Assembly (NCBI GenBank): GCA_947259795.1
Contig: CAMYNJ010000083.1
Coordinates: forward strand, 1 to 63,783
Reading direction: 5' to 3'
DNA length: 63,783 nucleotides
From: an uncultured Alphaproteobacteria bacterium
GTDB taxonomy: Bacteria; Pseudomonadota; Alphaproteobacteria; UBA8366; JADFVY01
Shown: positions 25,545 to 34,869 of the stretch, piece after piece
How the letters are laid out: every line of letters begins with the position of its first letter
Numbering within the stretch: the first letter of the stretch is position 1
Notes under the pieces: generated by a model
The model's database searches: none
What the model was told of the DNA's origin: nothing
Seen by the model: the letters and a program-made list of their open reading frames with translations, nothing else
Translations under genes and position numbers: made by a program

Positions 25545-26606
25545 ATGACCGATTCGCGCAAGGCCCCCGATCCCGAAATCCTGCTTGCCTGGTATGACGG
25601 CCATCGCCGCCGCCTGCCCTGGCGCGCGGGCCCGGGCGAGCGGGCGGACCCCTACCGGGTCTGGCTTTCCGAGGTCATGCTGCAACAAACCACGGTCGCC
25701 ACGGTCGGCCCCTATTTCGAATCCTTTCTTGCGCGATGGCCGTCGGTCGGCGCGCTGGCGGCCGCGGATCTGGACGAGGTGCTGCATGCCTGGCAAGGGC
25801 TGGGTTATTACGCGCGCGCCCGCAACCTGCATCGCTGCGCGGCATATGTAGCCGGCGAACTGGGCGGGATCTTCCCCGACAATGAGGCGGACCTGCGGCA
25901 ATTGCCCGGCATCGGCGCCTATACGGCGGCAGCCGTCGCAGCCATCGCGTTCGGTCGCCGCGCGGTGGTGGTGGACGGCAATGTGGAGCGGGTGATGGCG
26001 CGAGTCTTCGCGGTCCGGCAGCCATTGCCCGGTGCGAAGGGCCGGCTATACGAGTTGGCCGATCGCCTGACGCCCGAGTCGCGGGCCGGCGACTATGCCC
26101 AGGCTGTGATGGATCTCGGCGCAACGGTCTGTACCCCGCGCGGGCCGAAATGCCTGCTATGCCCCTGGAAAGACGACTGCGCCGGACATGACGAGGCCGA
26201 GGGCCTGCCGCGCCGCGCGGCGAAACCGGAACGCCCGACCCGGCGCGGCGTCGCCTTCTGGATCACCCGGCCCGACGGCGCGGTGCTGCTGCGCCGCCGG
26301 CCGGAAAAGGGGCTGCTGGGCGGCATGATCGAAGTGCCCTCGACGGAATGGACCGAAGGAACCATGCCCGCGCTGGCAAAGGCCAGGAAGGAGTCGCCGC
26401 TACCGGCGCCGAACTGGCGGGAGCTGCCGGGCGCGGTGACCCATACCTTCACCCATTTTCATCTGGAGCTGCGCGTTGTCGCCGGCCGGGTGGGCCGCGG
26501 CGCCGGCCCGGACGCCCTGTGGCGGCATCCCGACGAGTTCGGCGACCAGGCCCTGCCGACCGTGATGAAGAAGGTTGCCCGCCACGCGCTGAAGTTCGGC
26601 GCGTGA
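25545..26606 (+). CDS. mutY: A/G-specific adenine DNA glycosylase MutY
   Basis: 353 residues from ATG 25545; longer upstream reading is antisense of the DUF721 gene. Catalytic Glu43 is in SEVMLQQT and Asp144 in VVVDGNVERV after the helix-hairpin-helix LPGIGAYTA. The 4Fe-4S cluster cysteines are Cys196, Cys203, Cys206 and Cys212 (C-X6-C-X2-C-X5-C). The C-terminal NUDIX-like domain (PDGAVLLRRRPEKGLLGGM, THTFTHFHLEL) recognises 8-oxoguanine. The enzyme removes adenine mispaired with 8-oxoG. The length is complete. Confidence 0.96.
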   Translation: MTDSRKAPDPEILLAWYDGHRRRLPWRAGPGERADPYRVWLSEVMLQQTTVATVGPYFESFLARWPSVGALAAADLDEVLHAWQGLGYYARARNLHRCAAYVAGELGGIFPDNEADLRQLPGIGAYTAAAVAAIAFGRRAVVVDGNVERVMARVFAVRQPLPGAKGRLYELADRLTPESRAGDYAQAVMDLGATVCTPRGPKCLLCPWKDDCAGHDEAEGLPRRAAKPERPTRRGVAFWITRPDGAVLLRRRPEKGLLGGMIEVPSTEWTEGTMPALAKARKESPLPAPNWRELPGAVTHTFTHFHLELRVVAGRVGRGAGPDALWRHPDEFGDQALPTVMKKVARHALKFGA

Positions 26607-26607
26607 T

Positions 26608-27057
26608 TCAGGGCAGAATGAACTGCTTGCTCTGGCCGTTGACGTCGAGCGTATAGGTTCCCGGGGCAAGGCCTTCGGTGATCACTGGATAGGTTTCCTG
26701 GAAACGCTTGATCGCCTGGGTGCATATGGCGTCGCGCGGACGCGTCGTCAGGATGCTTATGCTGATGACCGTCCCCTCGGTCTTCTGGCTGAAACTGTAC
26801 AGGCTGGTGCAGCCGTCGGACATCCATCCATAAACCACGACGCGGACCTGCACCGGATATGATTCCAGGATTACCGGCTCGATCCGTTCGACGCCGGCCA
26901 GGCGAACAATCGGCTTGGGTGGGGGTTCGCGGTAGGTCGACTCGGGTGGGGGTTCCGTTTGCGCCTGTGCCGCAGGGGGGCCATGGCGGCAGGCGGCCAG
27001 CGCAATCAGCGCGGCAAGAAACATAAAACTGGCGGACCGCACGGTCTTTCCGGTCAT
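26608..27057 (-). CDS. Hypothetical lipoprotein
   Basis: 149 residues. A signal sequence ends in the lipobox ALAAC (lipid cysteine 23), followed by a proline-rich linker (EPPPESTYREPPPKPIVR) and a beta-rich domain with two cysteines (SDGCTSLY and DAICTQAI) that could pair. VRVVVYGWMSDGCTS and TRPRDAICTQ recall small secreted domains that occur singly in proteobacterial lipoproteins, but no family name is claimed. It ends 2 bp from the converging mutY stop and starts about 65 bp downstream of ccrM on the same strand. Confidence 0.78.
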   Translation of the reverse strand: MTGKTVRSASFMFLAALIALAACRHGPPAAQAQTEPPPESTYREPPPKPIVRLAGVERIEPVILESYPVQVRVVVYGWMSDGCTSLYSFSQKTEGTVISISILTTRPRDAICTQAIKRFQETYPVITEGLAPGTYTLDVNGQSKQFILP

Positions 27058-27122
27058 AGGATACTACCTGGTGGAATATCGGGATGCCGGGATTGTAGCA
27101 TGATTCGGGCGCGGATCCGTCT

Positions 27123-28268
<1,146 letters not shown>

Positions 28269-28299
28269 TCATTTTATGACTTTAATTCTTACCGAATTA

Positions 28300-28902
28300 T
28301 TACTTGATGAGTCTTGCGATGGGCGCGAAGCTCCTGCGATGATGGGGCGTCACACCGTTTCCGGCCAATCCCTGCCGGTGTTGCCTTGTCCCGTATCCAG
28401 CATTTTTCTCCCAGCCATAGCCTGGGAATTCGAGGGCCAGGCGTTCCATGATCCGGTCGCGCGTCACCTTGGCCATGATCGAGGCGGCGGCGATGGACAG
28501 CGCGCTGGCGTCGCCGCCGACCAGGCAGTGCGTGGGCACGCCCAACCCGGGGTCGCGGTTGCCGTCGACGATTGCGTATTGCGGCGCCTCCGGCAGGTTT
28601 GCAAAGGCGCGACGCATGGCCAGCATGGTGGCCTGCAGGATATTCAGCTCGTCGATTTCCTCGACGCTGGCCTGGCCGACGCCGTGGGCCGCACGCGCCT
28701 CGATGTGGTCGAAGAGCAGCTCGCGGACCGGCTTGCGCAGCTTCTTGGAATCGTCGAGGCCGGCCTTGACCTCAGGCGGTAGCTTCGAGAGGTCCAGCAC
28801 GACGGCGGCGGCCACCACCGGCCCTGCCCAAGGGCCTCGCCCGGCCTCGTCGATCCCCGCCACCTGCCCGCCCAGCGAGGCCTCGAAGGAGTAATCAGGC
28901 AT
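28300..28902 (-). CDS. rnhB: Ribonuclease HII
   Basis: 200 residues. The catalytic acidic set of type 2 RNase H is present: Asp18 and Glu19 (GIDEAGRGPWAGPV), Asp113 (IVDGNRDP) and Asp131 (GGDASALSIAAASIMAKVTRD). It cleaves RNA in RNA-DNA hybrids and removes single misincorporated ribonucleotides. This copy matters because rnhA in the same window appears broken, leaving RNase HII as the visible RNase H activity. The start overlaps the end of the antiporter gene by 8 bp, so both are likely cotranscribed and precede ccrM. Confidence 0.96.
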   Translation of the reverse strand: MPDYSFEASLGGQVAGIDEAGRGPWAGPVVAAAVVLDLSKLPPEVKAGLDDSKKLRKPVRELLFDHIEARAAHGVGQASVEEIDELNILQATMLAMRRAFANLPEAPQYAIVDGNRDPGLGVPTHCLVGGDASALSIAAASIMAKVTRDRIMERLALEFPGYGWEKNAGYGTRQHRQGLAGNGVTPHHRRSFAPIARLIK

Positions 28903-30322
28903 TGCCGGGCCTTTCGCCCGGCTCGCCGGGTCCCTCGTCGAAGGGGACGTCGATCACCTCGTCGGGCGAACCGAATGCGGCGTCCGGCGGCAGGATTTCC
29001 GCCTCCGCCTCCTGGCGGCGTGAATGTTTCCAGCGCCAGTACAGCGCCTTGACGCGGATGAGCTTGCCCTCGAACCACTGGAACAGGCCGGCCGTCATCT
29101 TCAGGGTCAGCCGCCATTCGCGCACATAAACGATCTTCAGCAGGGCCATCGGGGTCTTGGCGGTCACCGCTCGATATTCATGCAGGCGGCGCACGGTATG
29201 CATCCAAAGCGGGCTGGTGACCAGCGAGACCACGGTGATCGCCACGACCAGCCTGTGCAGGTCCGGCGTGATGACGTTGCTGGCCAGGGCCGCCGCCCCC
29301 AGCACGAAGGAAAATTCGCCGATCTGGGCGAGGCTGAGGCTGGTCATGAAGGCACGCTGCGGCTGTTCGCCCATCAGCTGCAGGATGAAGACGTTCAGCG
29401 CCGTCTTGAAGACCGAGACGAAGAACCACAGCCCCAGCACCAATGCCAGATTCTCCCACATGTAGTTGAGATCGATCAGCAGGCCGACCGACAGGAAAAA
29501 GACCATCAGCAGGATGCTCTGCACCGGCTGGGCGACATTTTCCACCGCATGTTTTTCCGCGCTGTTGCCGACCAGCAGCCCGGCGAAAAAGGCGCCGTAG
29601 GCGGGGCTCAGGCCGGTCAGCCCGCCCAGCGCCGCGAAACCGAAGCACCAGGCAATGGCCGCCAGCGGCAGCAGGTCGATATTACCGACGACCATCTTGA
29701 ACGGCAGTAGATGGACCCGCCGCCGCTTGCCGAACCAGGCCGTGACCGCGATCAGGAGGCCGACGGAAACCGCGACTTTCAGCACCACGGCCCACTGGAA
29801 CGCACCGCCCGACAGCCCGCCGACGATCAGCAGCATGGGCGCCACGGCCAGGTCCTGCGCGATCAGCACGCTGATGGCGGTGCGGCCCACGCGAGTGCGC
29901 AACTCACCCACATCATCCAGCATCTTGACGGCAACGGCGGTGCTGCTCAGCGCGACCACGAAGCCGAAGAATACCGCGTAGCCCAGCGGCCAGCCCATGA
30001 ATTGCTGCACCACCAGCATGCCCGCCAGGCTGACGCCAATCTGGATCAGGGTCGAAAACAGCCCGATGCGCCAGGTAAAGCGGAAGCTGCGCAGCGACAG
30101 CTCCATGCCGATGAAATAGAGCAGCATCAGCACGCCGAGTTCCGCCAGCACGCCAACCTGCGCGCGATCGGTCACCAGCCCCAGCCCCGATGGCCCCAGC
30201 AGCACCCCGGCGATGATATAGCCGACGATGGCCGGTTGCTTGAGGCGCGTCATCGCCACGCCGCAAAGCGTCGCGGCGACGATAACGAAGGCCATGCCTG
30301 TAAGCTGGACAGTGTCTTCCAT
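28895..30322 (-). CDS. CPA2-family monovalent cation:proton antiporter (KefB/Ybal-like)
   Basis: 475 residues. About twelve hydrophobic segments begin with LTGMAFVIVAATLCGVAMTRL and include KQPAIVGYIIAGVLLGPSGLG and ALSSTAVAVKMLDDVGELRT, typical of the Na+/H+ exchanger domain of the CPA2 family. The C-terminus is a short charged cytoplasmic tail without the TrkA-N (RCK) nucleotide-binding domain that full KefB/KefC carry, so gating by NAD(H) or glutathione adducts is not expected. Likely role is K+ or Na+/H+ exchange at the inner membrane. It overlaps rnhB by 8 bp. Confidence 0.88.
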   Translation of the reverse strand: MEDTVQLTGMAFVIVAATLCGVAMTRLKQPAIVGYIIAGVLLGPSGLGLVTDRAQVGVLAELGVLMLLYFIGMELSLRSFRFTWRIGLFSTLIQIGVSLAGMLVVQQFMGWPLGYAVFFGFVVALSSTAVAVKMLDDVGELRTRVGRTAISVLIAQDLAVAPMLLIVGGLSGGAFQWAVVLKVAVSVGLLIAVTAWFGKRRRVHLLPFKMVVGNIDLLPLAAIAWCFGFAALGGLTGLSPAYGAFFAGLLVGNSAEKHAVENVAQPVQSILLMVFFLSVGLLIDLNYMWENLALVLGLWFFVSVFKTALNVFILQLMGEQPQRAFMTSLSLAQIGEFSFVLGAAALASNVITPDLHRLVVAITVVSLVTSPLWMHTVRRLHEYRAVTAKTPMALLKIVYVREWRLTLKMTAGLFQWFEGKLIRVKALYWRWKHSRRQEAEAEILPPDAAFGSPDEVIDVPFDEGPGEPGERPGNA

Positions 30323-30423
30323 AGGGTCCCGGTGCGAATCGATAGTGCCGGGGTTCAGGATACCCGCAAAATTCCTAAGAAATTACAAGAAACTGCGGGG
30401 GCATCGGTCACAACGCGATTTAT

Positions 30424-31131
30424 TCAGTCCTCATACTGGTCATGCCGGCGTAGCCATTCCATGGTGAAGGACAGGTCGGCTTCGTCGCGGCCTTTCGGGA
30501 CGAGGTCGAGCAAATTATATGCGCCGGCCAGGATGTCGAGACCGCGGGCGTAGGTCGAATAGGTATGGAAGATCGCGCCGCTTTCGTCCTTGCGGAAGAC
30601 GCTGAGGCCCGGCGCCTCCCCGCTTGGGAAAGTGGTGGTCCGGTAATTGTAATAGACCTCGCCCCTGGCCATATCGTCCTCGTCGAACGAGACGTGGTAA
30701 TCCCGGTTGAAATCGTTGTCCAGCGCGGAGACCCACTTGAACCGCCAACCCATGCGCTTCCTGTAAGTCTCGAGTTTTTCGAGCGGGGCCCGGGAGGCGA
30801 CGACCAGGGTCACGTCGCGGTGGTTCAGATGCACGATCGCACCGTCGAAATGGTCGGCGATGTAGGAACAGGAGGGGCAGCCTTCCTGCCAGTCCGGGCC
30901 AAACATGAAATGATAGACGATCAGCTGGCTGCAGCCGGCGAACAGGTCGGCCAGGGTTTCCCGCCCGTCCGCCCCCTCGAAGACGTAGTCCTTGTCGACC
31001 TTCACCCAGGGCAACTGCCGCCGCTTCTCGCTCAGCGCATCGCGCGCCCTTGTGAATTCCTTTTCCTCCGCCAGCAGCGCCTTTCGCGCGGCAATCCAGT
31101 TCTCTCTCGATACGATCCTATTGGGTTCCAT
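30424..31131 (-). CDS. DUF899-family thioredoxin-like protein
   Basis: 235 residues with the DUF899 pattern: N-terminal RENWIAARKALLAEEKEFTR and the core FMFGPDWQEGCPSCSYIADH, which contains a CPSC pair in a thioredoxin-like fold, then a C-terminal HTYSTYARGLDIL and MEWLRRHDQYED. The family is usually annotated as thioredoxin-like with unknown substrate. A strong GGGAGAGAG site precedes the ATG. It is the third gene of an ArsR-SRPBCC-DUF899 operon, 12 bp after the SRPBCC gene, a grouping common in proteobacteria and actinobacteria. Confidence 0.9.
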   Translation of the reverse strand: MEPNRIVSRENWIAARKALLAEEKEFTRARDALSEKRRQLPWVKVDKDYVFEGADGRETLADLFAGCSQLIVYHFMFGPDWQEGCPSCSYIADHFDGAIVHLNHRDVTLVVASRAPLEKLETYRKRMGWRFKWVSALDNDFNRDYHVSFDEDDMARGEVYYNYRTTTFPSGEAPGLSVFRKDESGAIFHTYSTYARGLDILAGAYNLLDLVPKGRDEADLSFTMEWLRRHDQYED

Positions 31132-31143
31132 TTCTCTCTCCCG

Positions 31144-31590
31144 TTAGCCCGCCATCCGGGCGGCAAGTTTGTCGAGGATGCTGCCCCAGCCGGATTCGTG
31201 CTGTGCCGCGACCTCCGCACTGCCCAGGCGTTCGTGGGTCAGCGCAAGTTCGGTCTCCCCGCCCTTTTCGCGAAATTCCAGCGTCACAAGCGAGCCCCCG
31301 ACGCCCTGGACAGCATGCGATATCCAGGTAAATACGATGCGCGACGGCGGCGTGATCTCGACGTATTCGCCAGTCATCTCGTAAGTATCTTCCACGCCAT
31401 GCATGACGAAGCGAAACCGGCCGCCGACGCGCGGGTCGATCTCGACATCGGTTTTCCTGATATCGCCGGGGCACATCCAGGCCCGCATGCCGTCGGCATC
31501 CAGCCAGGCCGCGAAAACCTCCTCGCGCGGCGCCGGCATGATCCGCGACATCCGCAAGGTGGGCACCGTCGTCACTGTTTCTGCGGTCAT
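31144..31590 (-). CDS. SRPBCC/AHSA1-domain protein
   Basis: 148 residues. The START-like AHSA1 fold is indicated by VPTLRMSRIMPAPREEVFAAWLDADGMRAWM, GGRFRFVMHGVEDTYEMTGEY and the C-terminal HESGWGSILDKLAARMAG. These small cytoplasmic proteins have a hydrophobic cavity and usually an unknown ligand. The start overlaps the arsR stop by 4 bp (ATGA) and is preceded by GAGGACAA, so it is translationally coupled to the regulator. Ligand sensing or solvent/organic stress response is often inferred for this operon type but is unproven. Confidence 0.9.
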   Translation of the reverse strand: MTAETVTTVPTLRMSRIMPAPREEVFAAWLDADGMRAWMCPGDIRKTDVEIDPRVGGRFRFVMHGVEDTYEMTGEYVEITPPSRIVFTWISHAVQGVGGSLVTLEFREKGGETELALTHERLGSAEVAAQHESGWGSILDKLAARMAG

Positions 31591-31946
31591 TTGTCCTCAC
31601 TCCTCTCCTGTTTCTTCGCCTTGTTGTCGCGCAGGAACTGCGCCAGCGCGTCCAGCCGGCCTTCCCAGAATCCGCGGTAATAATCGATCCAGTCGCTGGC
31701 CGCGGTCAACGGCGCGCCGTCGAAGCTGAGCCAGTGCTCGCGGCCGCGCACCTCGCGCCGCACCAGCCCCGCGCCCTCCAGCACTTTCAGATGCTTCGAC
31801 ACCGCATTCAGCGACATCTCGAAGGGTTCGGCGACTTCCCCGACCCGCGCATCGCCAGCCGTCAGCCGCGCCACGATCGCCCGTCGCGTCGGATCGGCCA
31901 GCGCGGCCAGAGTGCAGTCCAGTTCCATATCGTTATATTCAACCAT
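31587..31946 (-). CDS. ArsR/SmtB-family winged-helix repressor
   Basis: 119 residues from ATG 31946. The frame extends 36 nt upstream, but the N-terminus MVEYNDMELDCTLAALADPT fits the family, and the promoter geometry puts transcription start at this ATG. The winged helix includes ALADPTRRAIVARL, the recognition helix MSLNAVSKHLKVLEGAGLV and the wing REVRGREHWLSF. There is no ELCVCD metal-binding helix, so it is not a classic arsenic sensor. It heads the operon with the SRPBCC and DUF899 genes and is very likely autoregulated through the palindrome over its start codon. Confidence 0.93.
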   Translation of the reverse strand: MVEYNDMELDCTLAALADPTRRAIVARLTAGDARVGEVAEPFEMSLNAVSKHLKVLEGAGLVRREVRGREHWLSFDGAPLTAASDWIDYYRGFWEGRLDALAQFLRDNKAKKQERSEDK

Positions 31947-31959
31947 ATGGTTGAATATA
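31934..31959. promoter_or_regulatory. 26-bp perfect palindromic operator over the arsR start codon
   Basis: Half-site TATATTCAACCAT and its exact reverse complement meet between 31946 and 31947. The palindrome covers the -10 box and the first four codons (Met-Val-Glu-Tyr) of the ArsR-family gene. This matches the size and symmetry expected for a dimeric ArsR repressor site. Confidence 0.8.
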
Positions 31960-31982
31960 TAAGAAAGGCTGGAGCCTGTCAA
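31954..31982 (-). promoter_or_regulatory. Consensus sigma-70 promoter of the arsR operon, leaderless
   Basis: On the minus strand TTGACA (31982-31977) and TATATT (31959-31954) are separated by exactly 17 nt. Seven nt separate the -10 box from the ATG at 31946, so the first transcribed base is at or next to the start codon. The -10 box lies inside the operator palindrome. Confidence 0.7.
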
Positions 31983-32002
31983 ATGCGCCTTGATATCAGC
32001 CT

Positions 32003-33334
32003 CTACCCCGTCAGTCGGTCGTCGAACGGACAGTTCGTCAGATTCTCGAATCCGGTTTCGGTAATCAGCACCTGGTCCTCAAGCTTGACCCCGTCTTTGC
32101 CGCCGACCTCGCCGATATAGGCCTCGACGCAAAGCACCATGCCGGGCACCAGCACACCGTCATAGCCCTTGCTCTCCCAATCTTCCGGATATTTGATGGC
32201 CGGCCATTCGTCGCACAGCCCGACGCCGTGATACTTGGAGCCATACCGCTGCGGCACATATTCCGCCGGCAGCAGATGGCCGCCTTCGCTGAGTTCGCGG
32301 AAGCTCACGCCAGGTTTCAGAATCTCCATGTTCGCCATTATGTGCTGGTAGGCCACCGCATGCAGATGCCGCTGCGTATTGGTCGGGCGGCCGTCGCCAA
32401 TGAACCAGGTCCGCGAGATGTCGGCGCACATGCCGTAGCAGCCGATCATGTCGGTATCGAAGGCCAGCAGCTCGTTGTTCCCGATGATGCGCGGACCGCA
32501 TTCCTGGAACCAGGGGTTGGTGCGCGGACCGGACGACAGGATGCGGGTCTCGATCCACTCGCCGCCGCGCCGGATATTCTCCTTGTGCAGTTCCGCCCAG
32601 ACGTCGTTTTCGGTAACGCCTGGGGCCGCGGCTTCGCGCATCTTCGTGATCGACTGTTCGCAGGCCCACATGGCGCATCGCATCGCCCTGACCTCGTCCG
32701 GCCCCTTTATGGCGCGGGTTTTTTCGGCAACCTCCTCGCCCTCATGGACCTCGATGCCGAGCCGGTCGAGCGCCCGCAAACCCGCGATCTGGATTTTATC
32801 GACGGCGAGGCGCCGGTTGCCGCCTGTATGTTCGCGCATCAGCGCATCGATATCGGCGGCGAACAGCGCGGCCTTTTCATCCGTCCGGGCGCCGGTCGAG
32901 AAATAGAAAAAGGAACCGCCACCACGCACCTCCCCGACCAGCGGATTGTACTCCGAGAGATGCGGCAGCCCGCCATATTCCCACAGCACCATATGCCCGT
33001 CCGCCAGCAGCAGGCAGGCGCGAAACGGATTGTGCGCAGCCCAGAGCTGCATGTGGGTGGTATCCGTCGCATAGCGGACATTCATCGGGTCGTACATCAG
33101 CAGGCCGGCGAGGTCCCGTTCGACGATCGCCGCGGTCAGGCGCTCCCAGCGCAACCGGCGCATCGCCTGCAGGTCGGGGCATTCCAGTCCCGCCGCCGCC
33201 CATTCCTCGTAGGCCAGCGGTGTCGGGCCGATCTCGATGCGGTCGTTGTCGTCGGGCGTATTGTCCGGCTTGCGGCCCGGACGACGCGCCGGGTCGATCT
33301 TGCGCTTCGGAATCGAAAAAGGCGATGGCGGCAT
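32003..33334 (-). CDS. dddP: DMSP lyase DddP-like metalloenzyme (M24 fold)
   Basis: 443 residues from ATG 33334, preceded by GGGGGAGA. The N-terminus KRKIDPARRPG, IEIGPTPLAYEEWAAAGL and the block GGEWIETRILSSGPRTNPWF match the DddP family, which cleaves dimethylsulfoniopropionate to dimethyl sulfide and acrylate. The metal and catalytic residues known from the Ruegeria lacuscaerulei enzyme are all present at a constant offset of two: Asp293, Asp295, Asp305, His369, Asp375, Glu404 and Glu419. General M24 relatives such as Xaa-Pro peptidases share the fold, but the whole-length resemblance here is to DddP. It is cytoplasmic and divergent from a DUF1330 gene. Confidence 0.85.
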   Translation of the reverse strand: MPPSPFSIPKRKIDPARRPGRKPDNTPDDNDRIEIGPTPLAYEEWAAAGLECPDLQAMRRLRWERLTAAIVERDLAGLLMYDPMNVRYATDTTHMQLWAAHNPFRACLLLADGHMVLWEYGGLPHLSEYNPLVGEVRGGGSFFYFSTGARTDEKAALFAADIDALMREHTGGNRRLAVDKIQIAGLRALDRLGIEVHEGEEVAEKTRAIKGPDEVRAMRCAMWACEQSITKMREAAAPGVTENDVWAELHKENIRRGGEWIETRILSSGPRTNPWFQECGPRIIGNNELLAFDTDMIGCYGMCADISRTWFIGDGRPTNTQRHLHAVAYQHIMANMEILKPGVSFRELSEGGHLLPAEYVPQRYGSKYHGVGLCDEWPAIKYPEDWESKGYDGVLVPGMVLCVEAYIGEVGGKDGVKLEDQVLITETGFENLTNCPFDDRLTG

Positions 33335-33474
33335 GGCGCGTCTCCCCCTATGTCCTTCCACAACACTATCTTGGCCACAGTCGAGAATCCATCGATTCAC
33401 CGTACTGGCCAGGCAACCGGCCCACAGGTTAAGTTGGCGGACCTGACTTCAGCGTTCGAGAGGGAGGCTTGTTC

Positions 33475-33789
33475 ATGGCCAAGGGATACTGGATTGCCCG
33501 TGTGGATGTGTCGGATTCCGACGCATATCAAAAATACGTTCAGGCCAATGCCGCGGCATTTTCCAAATTCGGCGCACGCTTCATCGTCAGGGGCGGCGCG
33601 TTCGAGACGCGGGAAGGAACCTCACGGTCCCGCAATGTGGTCATCGAGTTCCCCGACTACCACACGGCGCTGGACTGTTACGACTCGGCCGAGTATCGGC
33701 AGGCCCTATCGTTTCGTGAAGGCGCCTCCACCGCCGATCTTGTCATCATCGAGGGATATGACGGGCCGCAGCCCGGTGATGGAAAATAG
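33475..33789 (+). CDS. DUF1330 (dimeric alpha-beta barrel) protein
   Basis: 104 residues from ATG 33475, with AGGGAGG 7 nt upstream. GYWIARVDVSDSDAYQKYV, FGARFIVRGGAFE, VIEFPDYHTALDCYDSAEYRQ and the C-terminal LVIIEGYDG are the hallmarks of DUF1330, a ferredoxin-like dimeric barrel family whose function is not established. It is divergent from dddP, with 140 bp between the starts, so the two may share regulation. The stop is 9 bp from the converging end of the M28 peptidase gene. Confidence 0.9.
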   Translation: MAKGYWIARVDVSDSDAYQKYVQANAAAFSKFGARFIVRGGAFETREGTSRSRNVVIEFPDYHTALDCYDSAEYRQALSFREGASTADLVIIEGYDGPQPGDGK

Positions 33790-33798
33790 CGCGTCCGG

Positions 33799-34776
33799 TC
33801 AGTAGCCGATCGCGACCTGGTAGAGGCCGTCGACGACCAGCGCCATGCGTTGGTAGTCCAATGTATCCGGCCTGTCCGTCGGCATATGGTAGTTCGGGTT
33901 TCGCAGGAAGGCGGTGTCGGTGACCATCAGGGCGGGCAGGTCGTTCTGCCAGAAGCTCCAGTGGTCGGAAAAATCGACGCCGGCGAGCGCCGCCGGCGCA
34001 TTGATGGAATGGACCGGAAGATCGCCGTTGACCGCCATCAGACTTTTCACGCGGGCGACGGACGACCGGTCGAATAGCCCGCCGACCACCCCGATGAAAT
34101 CCGCCCTGTCGGGATAGAGCCATTCCAGGAAACCCATGGGGTAAGCCTGAGAGCCGGGCTCATCCGAGAAATAACCGATCATCTCTACGCTGATCATCAG
34201 TTTCAGTTGCGCGCCGTCTTCCACGATATTTCTCGCATGGACATAACTGCCCATATTCTCGGAACGGAAGTGGGGCGGTTCCTCCAGCGTGAAGGCGACC
34301 AGATCCAGGCGATGTTCCAGCACCGGCTTTTCCGCACCGACCATGCGCGCCAGTTCGATCAGCCCGGCGACACCACTGGCATTGTCGTCCGCGCCCGGAT
34401 TGCCGTCGCCGGCCACATCGTAATGCGCACCGATCACCATACGCGGCGCGTCCTGTGGCCCGAACGAGCAGATGACGTTCCGGTATTCGACATGGTCGAC
34501 CGTGAATCCCTGCGCCCGCAGCGCACAGCCCGCCATCGCGAAGGAATCGGCGATATAGGTCGCTGCCCGGTCCAGCGAGCCCCGCTGCCGGCTGGTCCGC
34601 GCCGGCTCAATCTCTGCCAGATACCGCACATCCACCTCCAGCCGCCCCGAATCGGCAGTCGGCGCAGGGACGAATTCGGGCGTGACATAAACCGGGTTCG
34701 TCACCACCCAGCAGCCGCCGACCGTTAGCAGGACGGGGAGCAGCAGGAGGAATATCAGGTTTATTTTGCATGACAT
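33799..34776 (-). CDS. M28-family zinc peptidase, predicted lipoprotein
   Basis: 325 residues. A hydrophobic N-terminal segment ends in VGGC (Cys22), a possible lipobox. The catalytic domain has the di-zinc motifs of aminopeptidase Y/Q types: GAHYD, GADDNASGVA, TLEEPPHF (general base Glu), a metal-ligand Glu in SVEMIGY, and NYHMPTDRPD (His ligand). It should be an extracytoplasmic, membrane-attached aminopeptidase or related hydrolase; glutaminyl cyclases share this fold and cannot be excluded. No clear ribosome site was seen. Confidence 0.87.
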   Translation of the reverse strand: MSCKINLIFLLLLPVLLTVGGCWVVTNPVYVTPEFVPAPTADSGRLEVDVRYLAEIEPARTSRQRGSLDRAATYIADSFAMAGCALRAQGFTVDHVEYRNVICSFGPQDAPRMVIGAHYDVAGDGNPGADDNASGVAGLIELARMVGAEKPVLEHRLDLVAFTLEEPPHFRSENMGSYVHARNIVEDGAQLKLMISVEMIGYFSDEPGSQAYPMGFLEWLYPDRADFIGVVGGLFDRSSVARVKSLMAVNGDLPVHSINAPAALAGVDFSDHWSFWQNDLPALMVTDTAFLRNPNYHMPTDRPDTLDYQRMALVVDGLYQVAIGY

Positions 34777-34869
34777 GCGTTTGTGCCGCGAGAGCAGTTT
34801 CCCGAAAGCCGCAGGGCGGCAAGTCTAGAACATGATCCATCGAAATGGAATCGAGGACGAGAGGCCCCC

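Noticed and set aside
32228..33805. A 525-codon + strand open frame across dddP into DUF1330
   Set aside because: It is antisense to dddP and then out of frame with DUF1330; no conserved motif.
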